Origin: Sambucus nigra
Taxonomy: Eukaryota; Streptophyta; Magnoliopsida; Dipsacales; Adoxaceae
Assembly: GCA_949130495.1 (NCBI GenBank)
Contig: OX422214.1
Location: forward strand, 8,219,246 to 8,283,245
Length of the DNA stretch: 64,000 nt
Direction of reading: 5' to 3'
Shown: positions 1 through 11,939 of the stretch, piece by piece
Numbering within the stretch: the first letter of the stretch is position 1
How the letters are laid out: each line of letters starts with the position of its first letter
The notes under the pieces: generated by a model
The model's database searches: none
Told to the model about the DNA's origin: nothing
The model's input: the letters and a program-made list of their open reading frames with translations, nothing else
Position numbers and translations under genes: made by a program

Positions 1-740
1 ATCTCCAGTAATATCCTTGGGATGATGTAACGGAAATATTCCTTAAATGCGATACATCAACCCTCATCAATCTAGTACACCATAATCATCCAAGATGTAC
101 TCCACAAAGATTCCATATCCATTCATCTGTAGGCTATATAAATATATATAGGCATTTATTCTAACCATATATATATATACAATCATCCATTCCCATAGCC
201 AAGTGTACATACCACATATGATGTACAATGGCCATACACATAATATACCCGGCTATATATATCGCCGATAAAACTGCATCATGCTATCATCTTCCAGGGC
301 ATTACACACATACCATCCTGGGGACCATGGTCGGTCTCAATATCACCGACATCGGGGCCATACACACGCACACGATGTCCCGGGAAGCGGTCATAGCTCC
401 TAACCGGTCAATGAGACGAGACATACCCACCACGCCTCACCCCGAGAATATAAATCACATAATAACACACTGGACGACTATGACTTGGGTACTATCCACA
501 CCCTGCTCCTTGAGCCAGGATGCTCACCCTCTGCACGTAAACTTCCCAATGATAGCATGAGCGGGGTATGCTTAACCACATAAGTATATATATCATTCAC
601 ATGCACAATATATATACATCCATATGATCCCATCATATGACCAAATATTAAACCATCATTTACGATTTAGATATTCATACCATGTATATCGACAACATAA
701 ATATATCCATATTTTCATATCTATACAGATATATATATAT

Positions 741-741
<1 letters not shown>

Positions 742-829
<88 letters not shown>
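742..829. repeat. Compound (CA)n(TA)n microsatellite
   Basis: About 35 bases of CA repeats run directly into about 50 bases of TA repeats. The same site in the other two LTRs of complex A is shorter (26007-26046 and 52272-52323), so the repeat has changed length since the copies separated. Confidence 0.95.
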
Positions 830-835
<6 letters not shown>

Positions 836-1809
836 ATCGCGTTCATATGTATAAGATATATATCTATACACTCGACTATAAGTATACATAATCCTCAATA
901 TACAAGCCGTCACCATAAACTCACTTAATTTACCTCGATATGTGAATACAATCCCTCACTTGAAGCATATTCATCCATTTTTCCTATGATGAATAGTCTC
1001 CCAAAATCATATGTATATATATATATATATCCAACATTAGGGTTATCACCCAAAGTTTCGTGTAAGAAACCATCACTACACATACCATCCATATCCGAGA
1101 GCTCATTGACGAATCTAGTAATAATTTCAACTATTGGTATACACATAACTAATAGTCTATAAGCCTCAAACTCAATCTTACATTGATCAAATAATCCCAT
1201 TACTTAGGGAAAATACCCGTTGTAAATCACACACCGATAAACAACATCTACCCCAACTAGATTTACACACTCTACTCTAGTGGGTAACATGATCCCATCG
1301 CTCTCAATTTCGACTATGGTTCAATCACTCCTATGAACTCCTAAATCTTATTGCTCTTGCAATCTATTTCTTAAGTTAAACATTACTAGGGATACGCGAC
1401 CACTCTCTCTCATCGGTCCTCAATAACATCTAAACTCACTTATGACCTCAAGCTAGAACTCCCGTCCTCCCTGAGATCCCTCACTACCTCGGAATGTCTA
1501 TTATTAACACGCACGTAAGCAAAAAGGGACGATCTCCACCATTTATAACCATTTCATGATAACCCAGCTCTATCATGATAACATAACCCGCCAATCACTT
1601 CGGTTCCATATTTCTTTCATTACTAAAAGAGGCATCCCATCCTCCTGAATCAGTTTAACATAGGCCCGCAAGTTCCTATTCGACCTAGGGCCTTATTCCC
1701 TTAATCTAATATCATAACCCTTCATAATAAACCCATTAAGAAAGCCCCTAAGAATAAAACTCCAAAAGAAAAGGGGAAGAAAGAAATCCAAGTCTTGGGC
1801 TAAAAACAG

Positions 1810-1934
1810 GGGACCGGTCGACCGGTCCCAGACCCCCGGTCGACCGCGGGTCCCAAATTTTACCTACGAAGAAATGCAGTAGGCTTTTCCCTTAAGACGC
1901 GGTCGACCGGTCCCCTAGGCGCGGTCGACCGTCC
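1810..1934. repeat. TCGA-core palindrome cluster (GTCGAC type), LTR 1 of A
   Basis: Four GGTCGACC-containing sites lie within 125 bases, two of them extended (ACCGGTCGACCGGT and CCCCGGTCGACCGCGGG). Each could fold back on itself. The cluster is about 0.8 kb from the LTR start in element orientation. Confidence 0.9.
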
Positions 1935-2699
1935 ATACCAGTTATCTTGGCCGATTTTCCCATTTTCAGTAAACCCTAAATCCTCAAACACCCAAATATC
2001 ATCACTAAACTCCCAAATCTTTAACCCAATAATATTATTAACTTGTAAACTCATCCTACATCTCATCCCAACAATTTATATGTCATCAACCCATGTATAA
2101 ACATTGATTTCAAGATTTAAACCCAAAAATCTAGGTTTTTTATATTAATACCCAAAAATCCATTTGTTTTATCCACAAATTACGAAATGAAATACACAAA
2201 TGAAATATTTAGCAAGATTAAACACTTGCCTAGATTTTGTAGACGTTGGATCGTCCTCGATGTCACGTTTGGGCCAGAGATCCCAAGCTTTTTCTCCTCT
2301 CTCTCTTCCTTTCTTCTTCTTTTCTCTCTTCTTTCTCCCTCTAGGGCTTTTTCTCTTTTTCTCTCAAATGAGAATGGCTTAATCCGTAAGCCTCTTAAAT
2401 CCCTTAAAACATAAGCCCCAATTTTAAATGTTAATACACACTTTAAATGACTCGTTTACTCCAATTCGAGTCAAACTGACTTAAAAGCATTCCGGAGCCG
2501 AAATAAAACCCAATGATAGTCATTTTGACTATCTCGACCCTTCCGGGATCGATGGTACCCTCAAAATCATCATCCGGAATACTTTGAAATGTTCTCTATT
2601 TTTGGACCTCAATTCTCAAATTTTAAAATTCTCCAATTTAATTAAATTTATTTTCCCAAAATTTTAATTTCTGAGTCTCCAAAGTCAAGGGTTGTTACG

Positions 2700-4307
2700 T
2701 ACTTCCCCCTTACAAAAATTTCGCCCGCGAAATTTAAGATATGCCTAGGACCTCAATCTCATCTAGTCCTTACATCAATCCTCAAGATCACTATACCGAT
2801 TCTTTCTAGTTCTCACGTCGAACCATATAGATTTTAAAGCAAACTATTACCCAGGGCGCCCATACACCCCGTACCCGAGCTTCCACTCGAAGAATTATAA
2901 TCAGGCTCCATTAGCCTCAAATTGTAATATACTATCACCAATATAATCTATAACAACATATTAACTATATAAAAGTTTTAAAATTCCCAATGGTCAAACT
3001 CTCCTTAATTCCTGACGCTAGCCACCTTCGTACGGGGGAGGTCTCGCAAGCGAAATCCAAACAAGGAGCCCTCCCAATACACTACTGTGTAGCTAGGTCG
3101 GGGATTGAGATTAGTTGAACCAGGGTTAAGGTTTTATAAAAGATTTTCATTTTTTAGATATTGCCCGAAAGCCTGTATAATAATATAATATAAAATAAAT
3201 CCATGTCCTTCGACATGCCAAGCAAACACCTTATGTTTAGGACACAGGGCCTCAATAAATACAACACTCTAACCCATACCTAGTTCTCAAACTAGCACAA
3301 CTATGAGCTAAATTATCCACTCAACAGGAATCTACCAAAATCTGAATCTCTCAAGTATAAAATTCCTCTACATCACATCAACACCTTTCCATAAACTAAG
3401 TTCTTACCTCATTGTAACACTACAATTACATGCCCTAACCTATCCATAAGACAATAACCTTATAGACACTACTCAACAAACCTCGACATTCCGCACTTCT
3501 GGAACTTAATAGTACAACTTTCTACTATCTCTTTACAAGATGGTCTATTGTCTCAAAAGATGCCATACAAAGGCCGTACTTGCTCACTCCTTCTTCTAAG
3601 TAAATTCTATACACCCTAGGGGCGTAGCGGCTAACCACTCAATATACCTAACGCGCGACATTGCCAATATCGCACAAAGCGTGACTTAAACCCAAAGAAA
3701 GGTATTCTACCTTATACTTCCATAATCCAATGGTTTCACCCCGTCCTTGAACCCCAACTCAGGGTCATCTACTTCCTCCAGGACAATCATTATTCCTAAA
3801 CCTATTTCTCCACAAGAGAAACATCTTCCTCAAAATCCTTCCTAACCATTTTGAAGGACAAAATGCGATTGCGACTACCGAAAACTTGCTCAGTCATACT
3901 CAACAAAACTGAGTCTCCAATTTTTTTCTCCCTCATCCCAAAAGGTTATACTCCTGATATTGGGATAACTCCACCTACCTCACATCGGTAAGAGTCACCA
4001 ACACCAGGTTTCCTAACAAAGGTTGATGGGTTTCTCAATCTAGAACTCCCAAGGACTACACTATACACCTCTCCTCAGACTTTCCTTACTAAGTCCAAGA
4101 TTCGCAATTCGAGTAAATTTCCCTTTCTTACTCAACCATTTATAAATCACCTTGAACCATTGCTAGAGATCTCCTCAATATCTCCGCCGAAATCAGGGAA
4201 AAACAAATACCCCCGATCAAAGCGTACCCAAGATATGATATGGGTATTGTCTCTCTAATCTTGTCCTTTCCTAGACGACATAATCTAGGCGACGTCTGAA
4301 ACAAAAG
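2700..4307 (-). mobile_element. Internal region 1 of complex A, left part (non-coding)
   Basis: The sequence aligns throughout with 45655-47255. It begins with the purine tract (complement of ACTTCCCCCTT) and a 20-base perfect inverted repeat just inside it. No open frame of meaningful length or retroviral motif was found on either strand. At 3042-3075 it carries a block (TCTCGCAAGCGAAATCC) that recurs in element B and in the A LTR. It is interrupted at 4308 by element B and resumes at 25284. Confidence 0.8.
2702..2711 (-). other. Polypurine tract of complex A, copy 1
   Basis: On the minus strand this reads AGGGGGAAGT directly before the LTR. It is the expected site for starting plus-strand DNA synthesis during reverse transcription. 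Confidence 0.75.
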
Positions 4308-5364
4308 TGTGACACCCCGCCCAATTAAATATAGGGTGATCAGTCCTCTACTAATTTAAAACAGGATATTCAGTTGGTTCATTCTCATCATCACTATCGA
4401 AAAACTTTTTAACATATTAATCACCTAATATAAAATTAAGCTAGGTGTCAAAACATTTCCAATTTAATAAAACCAAGTAAATTCATTTCTTTCCATCTTA
4501 AAATATAAACCATTCACCACACATAGGAATGTAAATATATACTGAACATGAATCAAGTACTGAAATAAATAAGACTGGATAAAACCTCCCAGTTCAAAAC
4601 TCCAAACCATATAATAAACTGAATACAATACCTCTGATGAAAGAACTAGAAGTGGGCGACATATGCCCTAAACAAGAAGTCTAGATGAAACTGAATGGAA
4701 AGGATAGATGCGTCTACTGCAAGGACCTACAGCTTCCACAACAGCTGCAGCACGTCAAGCAATCCAAATCTCTAAATCTGATACTATTATGGCTGAGCAC
4801 CTGATATAATACATATATATAGCAAAAGAGAGAAGAGATACAAGAAACGGGTCAGCGCCCGATGTGTAAAAATGATTTAGCAATTATTTAAAACTGGTTC
4901 TCAAAACAAGTCTTATACGCATGTTAGTTATCGAACTCTCACATGAGTTTCTGACCTCTCGTCTATTGTGCACGCCTAACGTACATCTAATCTCCCCTAG
5001 TTATACCTCCCAGCCTAACAAGTCAGAAATCATACTAATACTAACTATGCTCACTAGTAGTATTCCCGTATCGCCCATACAATACGCTATTCAGATTGTT
5101 TATCTCACATACTAAATTTCATTATTCACCGTTTGAATGGTTAATCTTTTATTCACTAAGATCATTTTACTTCTCATTTTCATTTTATCTACTAGTCTCA
5201 CAAAGTAGAAAGTTACCCAAGTACACTCATACATATATATAGTCTCATCATCCCTATATATATGCACTAATCCTGCACCCTTAGGTTAAGACCGCTTGGT
5301 ACAATGTAATAATTATTATTATTACCAAATATACTAATTTCACACAGTAGCAATATTCACAAGT

Positions 5365-5401
<37 letters not shown>

Positions 5402-5411
5402 CATCATACCT

Positions 5412-5445
<34 letters not shown>

Positions 5446-5446
<1 letters not shown>

Positions 5447-5825
5447 CTAATCCTGCACCCCCAACTAAGCCCCATTAGTGCTTATCTCCAGAAAATCATG
5501 CATCCCCGGGTTAGCACCCATTAATGCACCTATCAATAATAATTCAGAACCCCCGGGTTATCACCCATTAGTGCACCTAACAATAGAATATTGCGTCCCC
5601 GGGTTAGCACCCATTAATGCACCTATCAATATTAATCCAGCACCCCCGGGTTATCACCCATTAGTGCGCCTAACAATAATCATCTTTGTACCCCCGGGTT
5701 ATCACCCATTAGTACGCTTATCAATAGAGTTTCTGCACCCCCGAGTTATCACTCATTAGTGCTCTTAACTATAAGGTTCTTGCACCCTCGGGTTATCACC
5801 CATTAGTGCTCTTAACAATAATATC
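5446..5825. repeat. Tandem array of about eight 45-60-base units in left LTR of B
   Basis: Units are built around CACCCCCGGGTTATCACCC and ATTAGTGC followed by ACAATA-like spacers. They alternate between a GGTTAGCACCCATTAATGC form and a GGTTATCACCCATTAGTGC form. The array is matched at about 23273-23645 in the right LTR, so it predates insertion of B. The 93-residue open frame across it (5478-5759) reflects the repeat period and is not taken as a gene. Confidence 0.9.
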
Positions 5826-6125
5826 ACATAATAGGCATACACACATCTTATTATAAATTATAGGTATTTCTCCAACCTACATATATACTCTTCACTCGTA
5901 TTTTAACCTCATCACTTATGTATAGTATAAATATTTAGATTACTATCTCTCTCGTAATCTCCAAGGTACATTCTCTTTATATCGAAATAATTAAAGTATT
6001 TATTCTCACATACTTTCTTGAAATTCCATCTTATTTAAATTTACTATCTCGCAGTTTCTCTCACTCCAATAAACAAATAAACTCCAAATTGGGCTTTAAC
6101 CAAATTCCCAGAAATTCACCCTGTG

Positions 6126-6270
6126 GTTTGAACCAGAAGACATGTCGTTTCAACCAGAAGACATGTCGTTCGAACCAGAAGACATGTTGTTCGAACGACT
6201 TCCAATGTCGTTCGAACCACTTCGCGCGAGATCCCCATCTCGTTTGAACCACTTCGCGCGAGATTACACT
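6126..6270. repeat. TCGA-core palindrome cluster (TTCGAA type), left LTR of B
   Basis: Direct repeats of about 21 bases (AACCAGAAGACATGTCGTT) carry TTCGAA palindromes and GACATGTC palindromes. They are followed by two copies of a block with CACTTCGCGCGAGAT. The cluster lies about 1.2 kb from the LTR start in element orientation, the same place as the clusters in N, C and F. Confidence 0.85.
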
Positions 6271-7434
6271 GTTCGTCTTCTTCACCAAACTTCAGCGTTT
6301 TTCACCATTTTTAAACCTACAAACCTCTAAGATTCAATTCCCAACAACTCATCATCAATACCCATCAACCCTTAACAGGTTACAGATCATTTCTATCATC
6401 CTAGGATCCTTAATTCGTCATTAATTATCATAATTACATAAAATTCCCAAATTAATTCACATGAACCCTAGTTTTCCAAATTCCAATTCAAGAACCTAAT
6501 CAACCCAGATTCGTTCATCAATATATAATCCAATTCCATGATTAATCCTCTACATACATGAATGAATTCCAACCACTAATTAAACCAATCCTTAATCATA
6601 ATTTAAATCTCCAATTTTTCACCCAATTAACATATAAATCATGATTAATTCCACCTAGACTAACATGAACATGATTATTGATAAAAGAAAGTAAGTAATA
6701 AACACTTGCCTCGAATATGACGGTCTGATCCGTTGGTGATGTTGGTATATACGCGTTCCTCTCTTCGCGATCTACGCGTTGGTGGTCACGGTTGTGCAAG
6801 GTGATGCCAAATGAGCCTTCTCTCTTGGAAATTGGTTCTCCCTCACACCCTCCATGGACGTTCTTGATTTGTGTAACTTCTTAACCCTAATGGAATTTCC
6901 TAGGCTGATATAATTACTCTTAATTTTCGTCCATTAATTTAGCCCAAAAATACAATTTACCATAATGGCCTCTCGGGGTGCCGGTTAGGCCTAAAATCGC
7001 CCCGGGACCCAAACTAAACGCCCGGGTATACTATTTTGACTATCTCGACCCTCCCGGACTCAACAGCGCACTTGAAATGACCATACAAGTTACTTAAAAT
7101 AAATTATCTTTTTATCTCAATCAATTAGTCCCGACACGACTCACACGCGTGTTAGACTTAAATTACCAAACTGCCATATTTCTCACTTCCGACAATTTAT
7201 CAATTATTATAAATCCATATTACATATCACACAGTAATATTTAATAGTTCACAAAATTAAGTATTAACCCTTGGCACGCTAGTTAATAATTATTTTAATC
7301 CGGATTAATAACAAATTAATTTCTCACATTTTAATTTAATTAATCCAACAACAATAATTATTCGCATACTTATTCCCATAATAATAATTAATCACATGAT
7401 TATTTAAATCGTCAAAAATACGGGGTGTTACATA

Positions 7435-7444
7435 CTTCCCCCTT
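7435..7444 (-). other. Polypurine tract of element B
   Basis: On the minus strand this reads AAGGGGGAAG next to the LTR end at 7432. Confidence 0.75.
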
Positions 7445-10400
7445 ACAACGGAATTTCATCCCGAAATTCGGAAAAAGTATACCAGGTACAGACAACGTTG
7501 TAAAAATATTGCGCATCGCATCCCGGCGCTCACAAATAAGCTACTCCGTACCACCCATATAGTACGCTATCGAATACCCTTAATAATGAACACTACACAT
7601 GTGTTTTCTTTAAACTCTGGGTTACCCTGTCATATAGGCTCTTACCCAAGCCTTTATGCTTAAGTTTCACTACTTCAACATTATTTTAGATATTCTCTAT
7701 CTAGCCTTCTACTATTTGCACCTTAGTAGATTTATCCTCTTTTCATATGCATACGACTTCGTCTCGTGTCGTTCATACAAGTAAATTCACTGTGCAATAT
7801 ACATTTCACACACAATATATACGATAATATCGATTTTTCTCCGACATTTGTAATCATAACTGGTCCCTCACCTTTAACTATTAAGTAGGACAACAACCAA
7901 ATTTACCAAGCCATACTTCTACTGGTACTCTGCTCGAATGTGAATTTATAGGAGTTATTTGGACACAAACTCCACTAGTCGAAGATGCTACTCTCGTCCT
8001 CCCCTAAGATCTCAGGGTTCACATAAAATTTTCTCTCCCGCATCCGAATTGACCGCTTGTCCTGGCCATCCCTCTGTGGGTATTAGGCCGTACTCAATCG
8101 TATTTTAGTACTTATAATCTCACCATCTCAGCTACATGAGAAGATCCTTGGGAATACTCTTCCATTCTCTAGTGGAAGAAGCCCCTACCAGTTTCAAATT
8201 TTCCGCCCTTTTTCTAACAGTTAGCTGACCCACTGCAGACTAACTTTGAAGGTTACTCTACATTAAACACATCACCACTGTTGTTTGTATTCTGACAAAT
8301 CTTGTCTTTCTTGAATAAATTTCAATTTATCTTGAAACGTAAGTCTCTGACAAAATGTCGTGAATAAGCTCCGGCTTACCCGACTACATGTTATCGAATT
8401 CACATGCTAATCACAATCCACTACCTGATTCAATCCCTTAGGGCGCCCATACACCCTATACCTCACGCATCATTATACAAAAGGCATAAAATTTTCTTAC
8501 CTCAATTCTTGCACACTCAGTATGCTGATGTGGTAGGTGTGCACTCAAACGCCCCACTAACCATAACTTAATCAATCCTTCAATGGTATCATTGCTCTAT
8601 TCCAAAAAATACTAAGGCCAGGCTACTCTATTAGCCTTAAGTTATGAAAGAATTATCAACTCTCAAATATATTCTCCTATAGGTACAATAACCAACATAC
8701 AAAACTTATGTACTATCGACCAAACTTCTCTCCAACTCCCAACGTTCGCTAGTTTCATGCGTGGGATGACTCGCAAAGCGAAATCCAAACAAGGAACCAC
8801 CCAAAACGCTACTATCTAACCTAGCCGGTTGTTGAGGTCCGTAAGGCCTTCAGTACCTACTATGTACTTTCCCACAATCTACATATTGTGATATAAAATT
8901 TTACTCATCCACTCTCATGTCCCTAAAAATGTAATATGAATCATGGCGCCACACTATCCCAAGTACTTGGCGCTATAGATATATAATGAGCTATATCTTA
9001 TCGCTCAATAAGAACACAGTGTATTCTAAGTCTTAACAAACAAATAAGTTCCTATGCTTGGGAATCACATATAATTATACACTATACTCGCTGAGGTCTA
9101 TATTACCATGAAAGTTTCATATATACACTCATATCTGGGCCCAACCCTATTTCAGGTGGCGCCGTACAAAACTAAGATCACTCCTCCCGGAGTATCCGGC
9201 ACGATAGTCATATCACTACATTTTTACTATCGTTTAACCATACGGTAATTAATCACTACACATTACCATAATAAACTCTACTAAAGTTGACTCAATGCAG
9301 TAGTAAATTATAACAACAAAACACCTTCTTAGGGCCCGCCCGATTCCCTCACGAGCAATCATCAAAATGCCCTGCTAACAACGAGAAATACGTTTGTAAC
9401 AAGACTGTTAAAACTAACGTTCCCACTAAACTCGACCCACACGCGAAGTTTAGGGTTTCCAATTTACATAAAAGTTGTGGCACACCCATGTCACTAGAAT
9501 CTATCCTTTACTCACAAGAAAGAAGAAAAACCTCACCAGTCTCGCCAAATCACAGGGTCTCAGCACGTGGCTGCCATCACGACCCATGAACATCTGTAAT
9601 CGTCATACATCCTAGCATTTCATCCTATAGTTTTCCCCTCTCACCATGGACAATTTATTCCATCTTGTGGATTTCATGCCCATTATTGAAACGTTGGCCC
9701 AAACTCTCCAGGCCTCAATTATAGCTTTATTAAGCTCCCGTTTACATCCCGGGTCCCGTAGACCCTGTCATACTGTATGCTACTATTAACGAGGGCTCTA
9801 CTGGTCCAGCCTGAACCCATCATTCACGGGTTGTAAATTTCTTGGGCCTAATTCTCTTGAACCCCAATTCTTTGCTGGAAGTCTCGCTCCTCCAGTCGTT
9901 CTGCCTAACTGGCACGGCTTACCATTTCTAATCTCTGCGGTCTCACTTCTCAATTGTGGACACATTCAACACTTGTAGTCCTACTTCCTTCACATAAGGA
10001 AAGCTTCACAAACTATTTCCCATCACTGGTCCCACTGACCATTTTGGGAATGTCCTTCTCTCGGACCGACAGTCTCAACTCACTATTATTCTTCTACTGT
10101 CCCTTTGGCTACGCTAGCTATCCGGAACTATGGCTGGCCTCTACAGCCTGATTGACTTCATCGTCCTCTTAAAGTTAATCACTTAAAATCATCTAACCGA
10201 GTTCCCTATCGGGTATACTCCCATGTGGTGTTTCACTAACACCGTTATGTTCAATTCTGCCCTTCAGACAGATTTTCTAACCATCCTGGCTTGCTTTTTC
10301 TAGAAAGAACGCAAGAACTAGTCACCGTATAACCTTGATGATATCAACATTAGTCATCCTTTCTGGATTTCTCATCCATACTTGTATTCTACTCACGGGT

Positions 10401-11197
10401 CCCTTATCAACTATAAACCCTTTGGATAATTTATACCCCTCTGCCAGGTATTCAACCTCTCTCTCACGATCGGTTTCTATCTTACTCATAGTGCTAAACA
10501 TCAAAATTTCACTCACATTTTGTTACCACACCGAATGGAAGACCTCACGGTCAAATTGTACCCAAATTTCTCTCTAAATTTCAAACACACTTCTTCATAT
10601 ATGGTGATTGCCTCTAATCACTACACGATGCTCCTAAGAGCTATATATTTTAACTCCAAATTTAATTATGAGTGCCGTCACACCCCACTCTACACAATTG
10701 CCTTTGGGTTTTCTACTTCCGCTGGTCTGTTACACTTTCTCACTTCCTTTTTCGCATCTTCATCGATGGGTTTTCAAAGGATTCCCTCTGATTTACCCTT
10801 TATCGAGTATGCTAGGTGGCCCTAAATTCACTCCACCGTTATTTATGACTGTGTCCTAGGAACCCACAGTTCTCGAGTGACAATTTTACTATCTCTTACT
10901 TAAGTAATTCTCATTGTGATTTTTGTCCCAATAACTCTTACCCGATTGCTCTATGTCTTTTGTTGAGCTTCTCCTCCCGCAGTTCTTCTTACAGCCCTCG
11001 CTGGTCATTCTAAAATGTTCGGGGTTCGAATCACATCGAATTTTGTATAATGAGTCACCTCCATTATGATTCATAGAAGGAGAACGTAAGTCGGATACAT
11101 AAGGGGACACAACAATCCTATCCTAAGGCTCTACATCAAAGAACGATACGCTAAAACGTAATAAGGCGCACAGATCCTAAGTACACTAGAACTTGAT

Positions 11198-11209
11198 GCT
11201 CTGATACCA
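11198..11209 (-). other. Primer binding site of element B (initiator tRNA-Met)
   Basis: The minus strand reads TGGTATCAGAGC two bases from the LTR. This is complementary to the 3' end of the plant initiator tRNA-Met and is the common priming site of plant Ty1/copia and Ty3/gypsy elements. Confidence 0.85.
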
Positions 11210-11211
11210 CC

Positions 11212-11939
11212 TGTGACACCCCGCCCAATTAAATATGGGGTGATCAGTCCTCTACCAATTTAAAACAGGATATTCAGTTGGTTCATTCTCAGCATCACTG
11301 TTGAAAAACTTTTTAACATATTAATCACCTAATATAAAATTAAGCTAGGTGTCAAAACATTTCCAATTTAATAAAACCAAGTAAATTCATTTCTTTCCAT
11401 CTTAAAATATAAACCATTCACCACACATAGGAATGTAAATATATACTGAACATGAATCAAGTACTGAAATAAATAAGACTGGATAAAACCTCCCAGTTCA
11501 AAACTCCAAACCATATAATAAACTGAATACAATATCTCTGATGAAAGAACTAGAAGTGGGCGACATATGCCCTAAACAAGAAGTCTAGATGAAACTGAAT
11601 GGAAAGGATAGATGCGTCTACTGCAAGGACCTACAGCTTCCACAACAGCTGCATCACGTCAAGCAATCCAAATCTCTAAATCTGATACTCTTGTGGCTGA
11701 GCACCTGATATAATACATATATATAGCAAAAGAGAGAAGAGATACAAGAAACGGGTCAGAGCCCAATGTGTAAAAATAATTTAGCAAGTATTTAAAACTG
11801 GTTCTTAAAACAAGTCTTATACGCATGTTAGTTATCGAACTCTCACAAGAGTTTCTCACCTCTCGTCTATTGTGCACGCCTAACGTACATCTAATCTCCC
11901 CCTAGTTATACCTCCCAGCCTAACTAGTCAGAAACCATA
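11212..11939 (-). repeat. Right LTR of element B, first part (before N)
   Basis: This part is nearly identical to 4308-5035 and includes the GGGCGACATATGCCC hairpin (11558-11572). It is cut by element N; the target duplication CCATA is at 11935-11939 and 22380-22384. Confidence 0.9.

Larger units (their letters stand above)
1..2699 (-). repeat. LTR 1 of complex A (partial)
   Basis: This stretch matches about 51519-54185 in order and content, so roughly the first 1.2 kb of this LTR lies left of the window. It ends with TTGTTACG instead of TTGTTACA, a one-base change at the terminal CA. It holds a (CA)n(TA)n microsatellite, a cluster of GGTCGACC palindromes (1810-1934) and the CACTTGCCT motif at 2223-2231. 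The short open frames inside (for example 228-560 and 624-830) are by-products of repeats and have no protein features. Confidence 0.85.
4308..7432 (-). repeat. Left LTR of element B (3' LTR in element orientation)
   Basis: This 3.1-kb LTR runs from TGTGACACC to GTGTTACA. It contains the hairpins GGGCGACATATGCCC (4654-4668) and CGGGTCAGCGCCCG (4848-4861), a tandem array (5446-5825), a TTCGAA palindrome cluster (6126-6270) and CACTTGCCT (6703-6711). It lacks the MITE that is present in the right LTR. Confidence 0.9.
7433..11211 (-). mobile_element. Internal region of element B (3.8 kb, no recognisable coding)
   Basis: I read both strands and saw no zinc knuckle, protease, RT or integrase motif. 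The open frames present (9954-10151, 10520-10825 and others) are under about 100 codons and have no domain features. The region begins with a purine tract (7435-7444) and the inverted repeat GAATTTCATCCCGAAATTC, and ends with the primer site. At 8770-8801 it holds the ACTCGCAAAGCGAAATCC block that also occurs in complex A. It could be a specialised non-coding domain or a coding region decayed beyond recognition. Confidence 0.7.

Noticed and set aside
624..916. Open frames of alternating Thr-His and Ile-Tyr residues on both strands
   Set aside because: They are translations of the (CA)n(TA)n microsatellite and carry no protein signal.
5478..5759. 93-residue repeat protein in the LTR of B
   Set aside because: The frame only reflects a tandem DNA repeat. 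The second LTR copy keeps the length but the residues follow DNA drift.
5446..5825. CRISPR-like appearance of regularly spaced repeats
   Set aside because: Units are contiguous diverged tandem repeats without unique spacers, in a plant LTR.
7433..11211. Decayed pol gene in element B
   Set aside because: I looked for RT, RNase H, integrase and zinc-knuckle residues in all frames and saw none. Very advanced decay cannot be excluded without a profile search.
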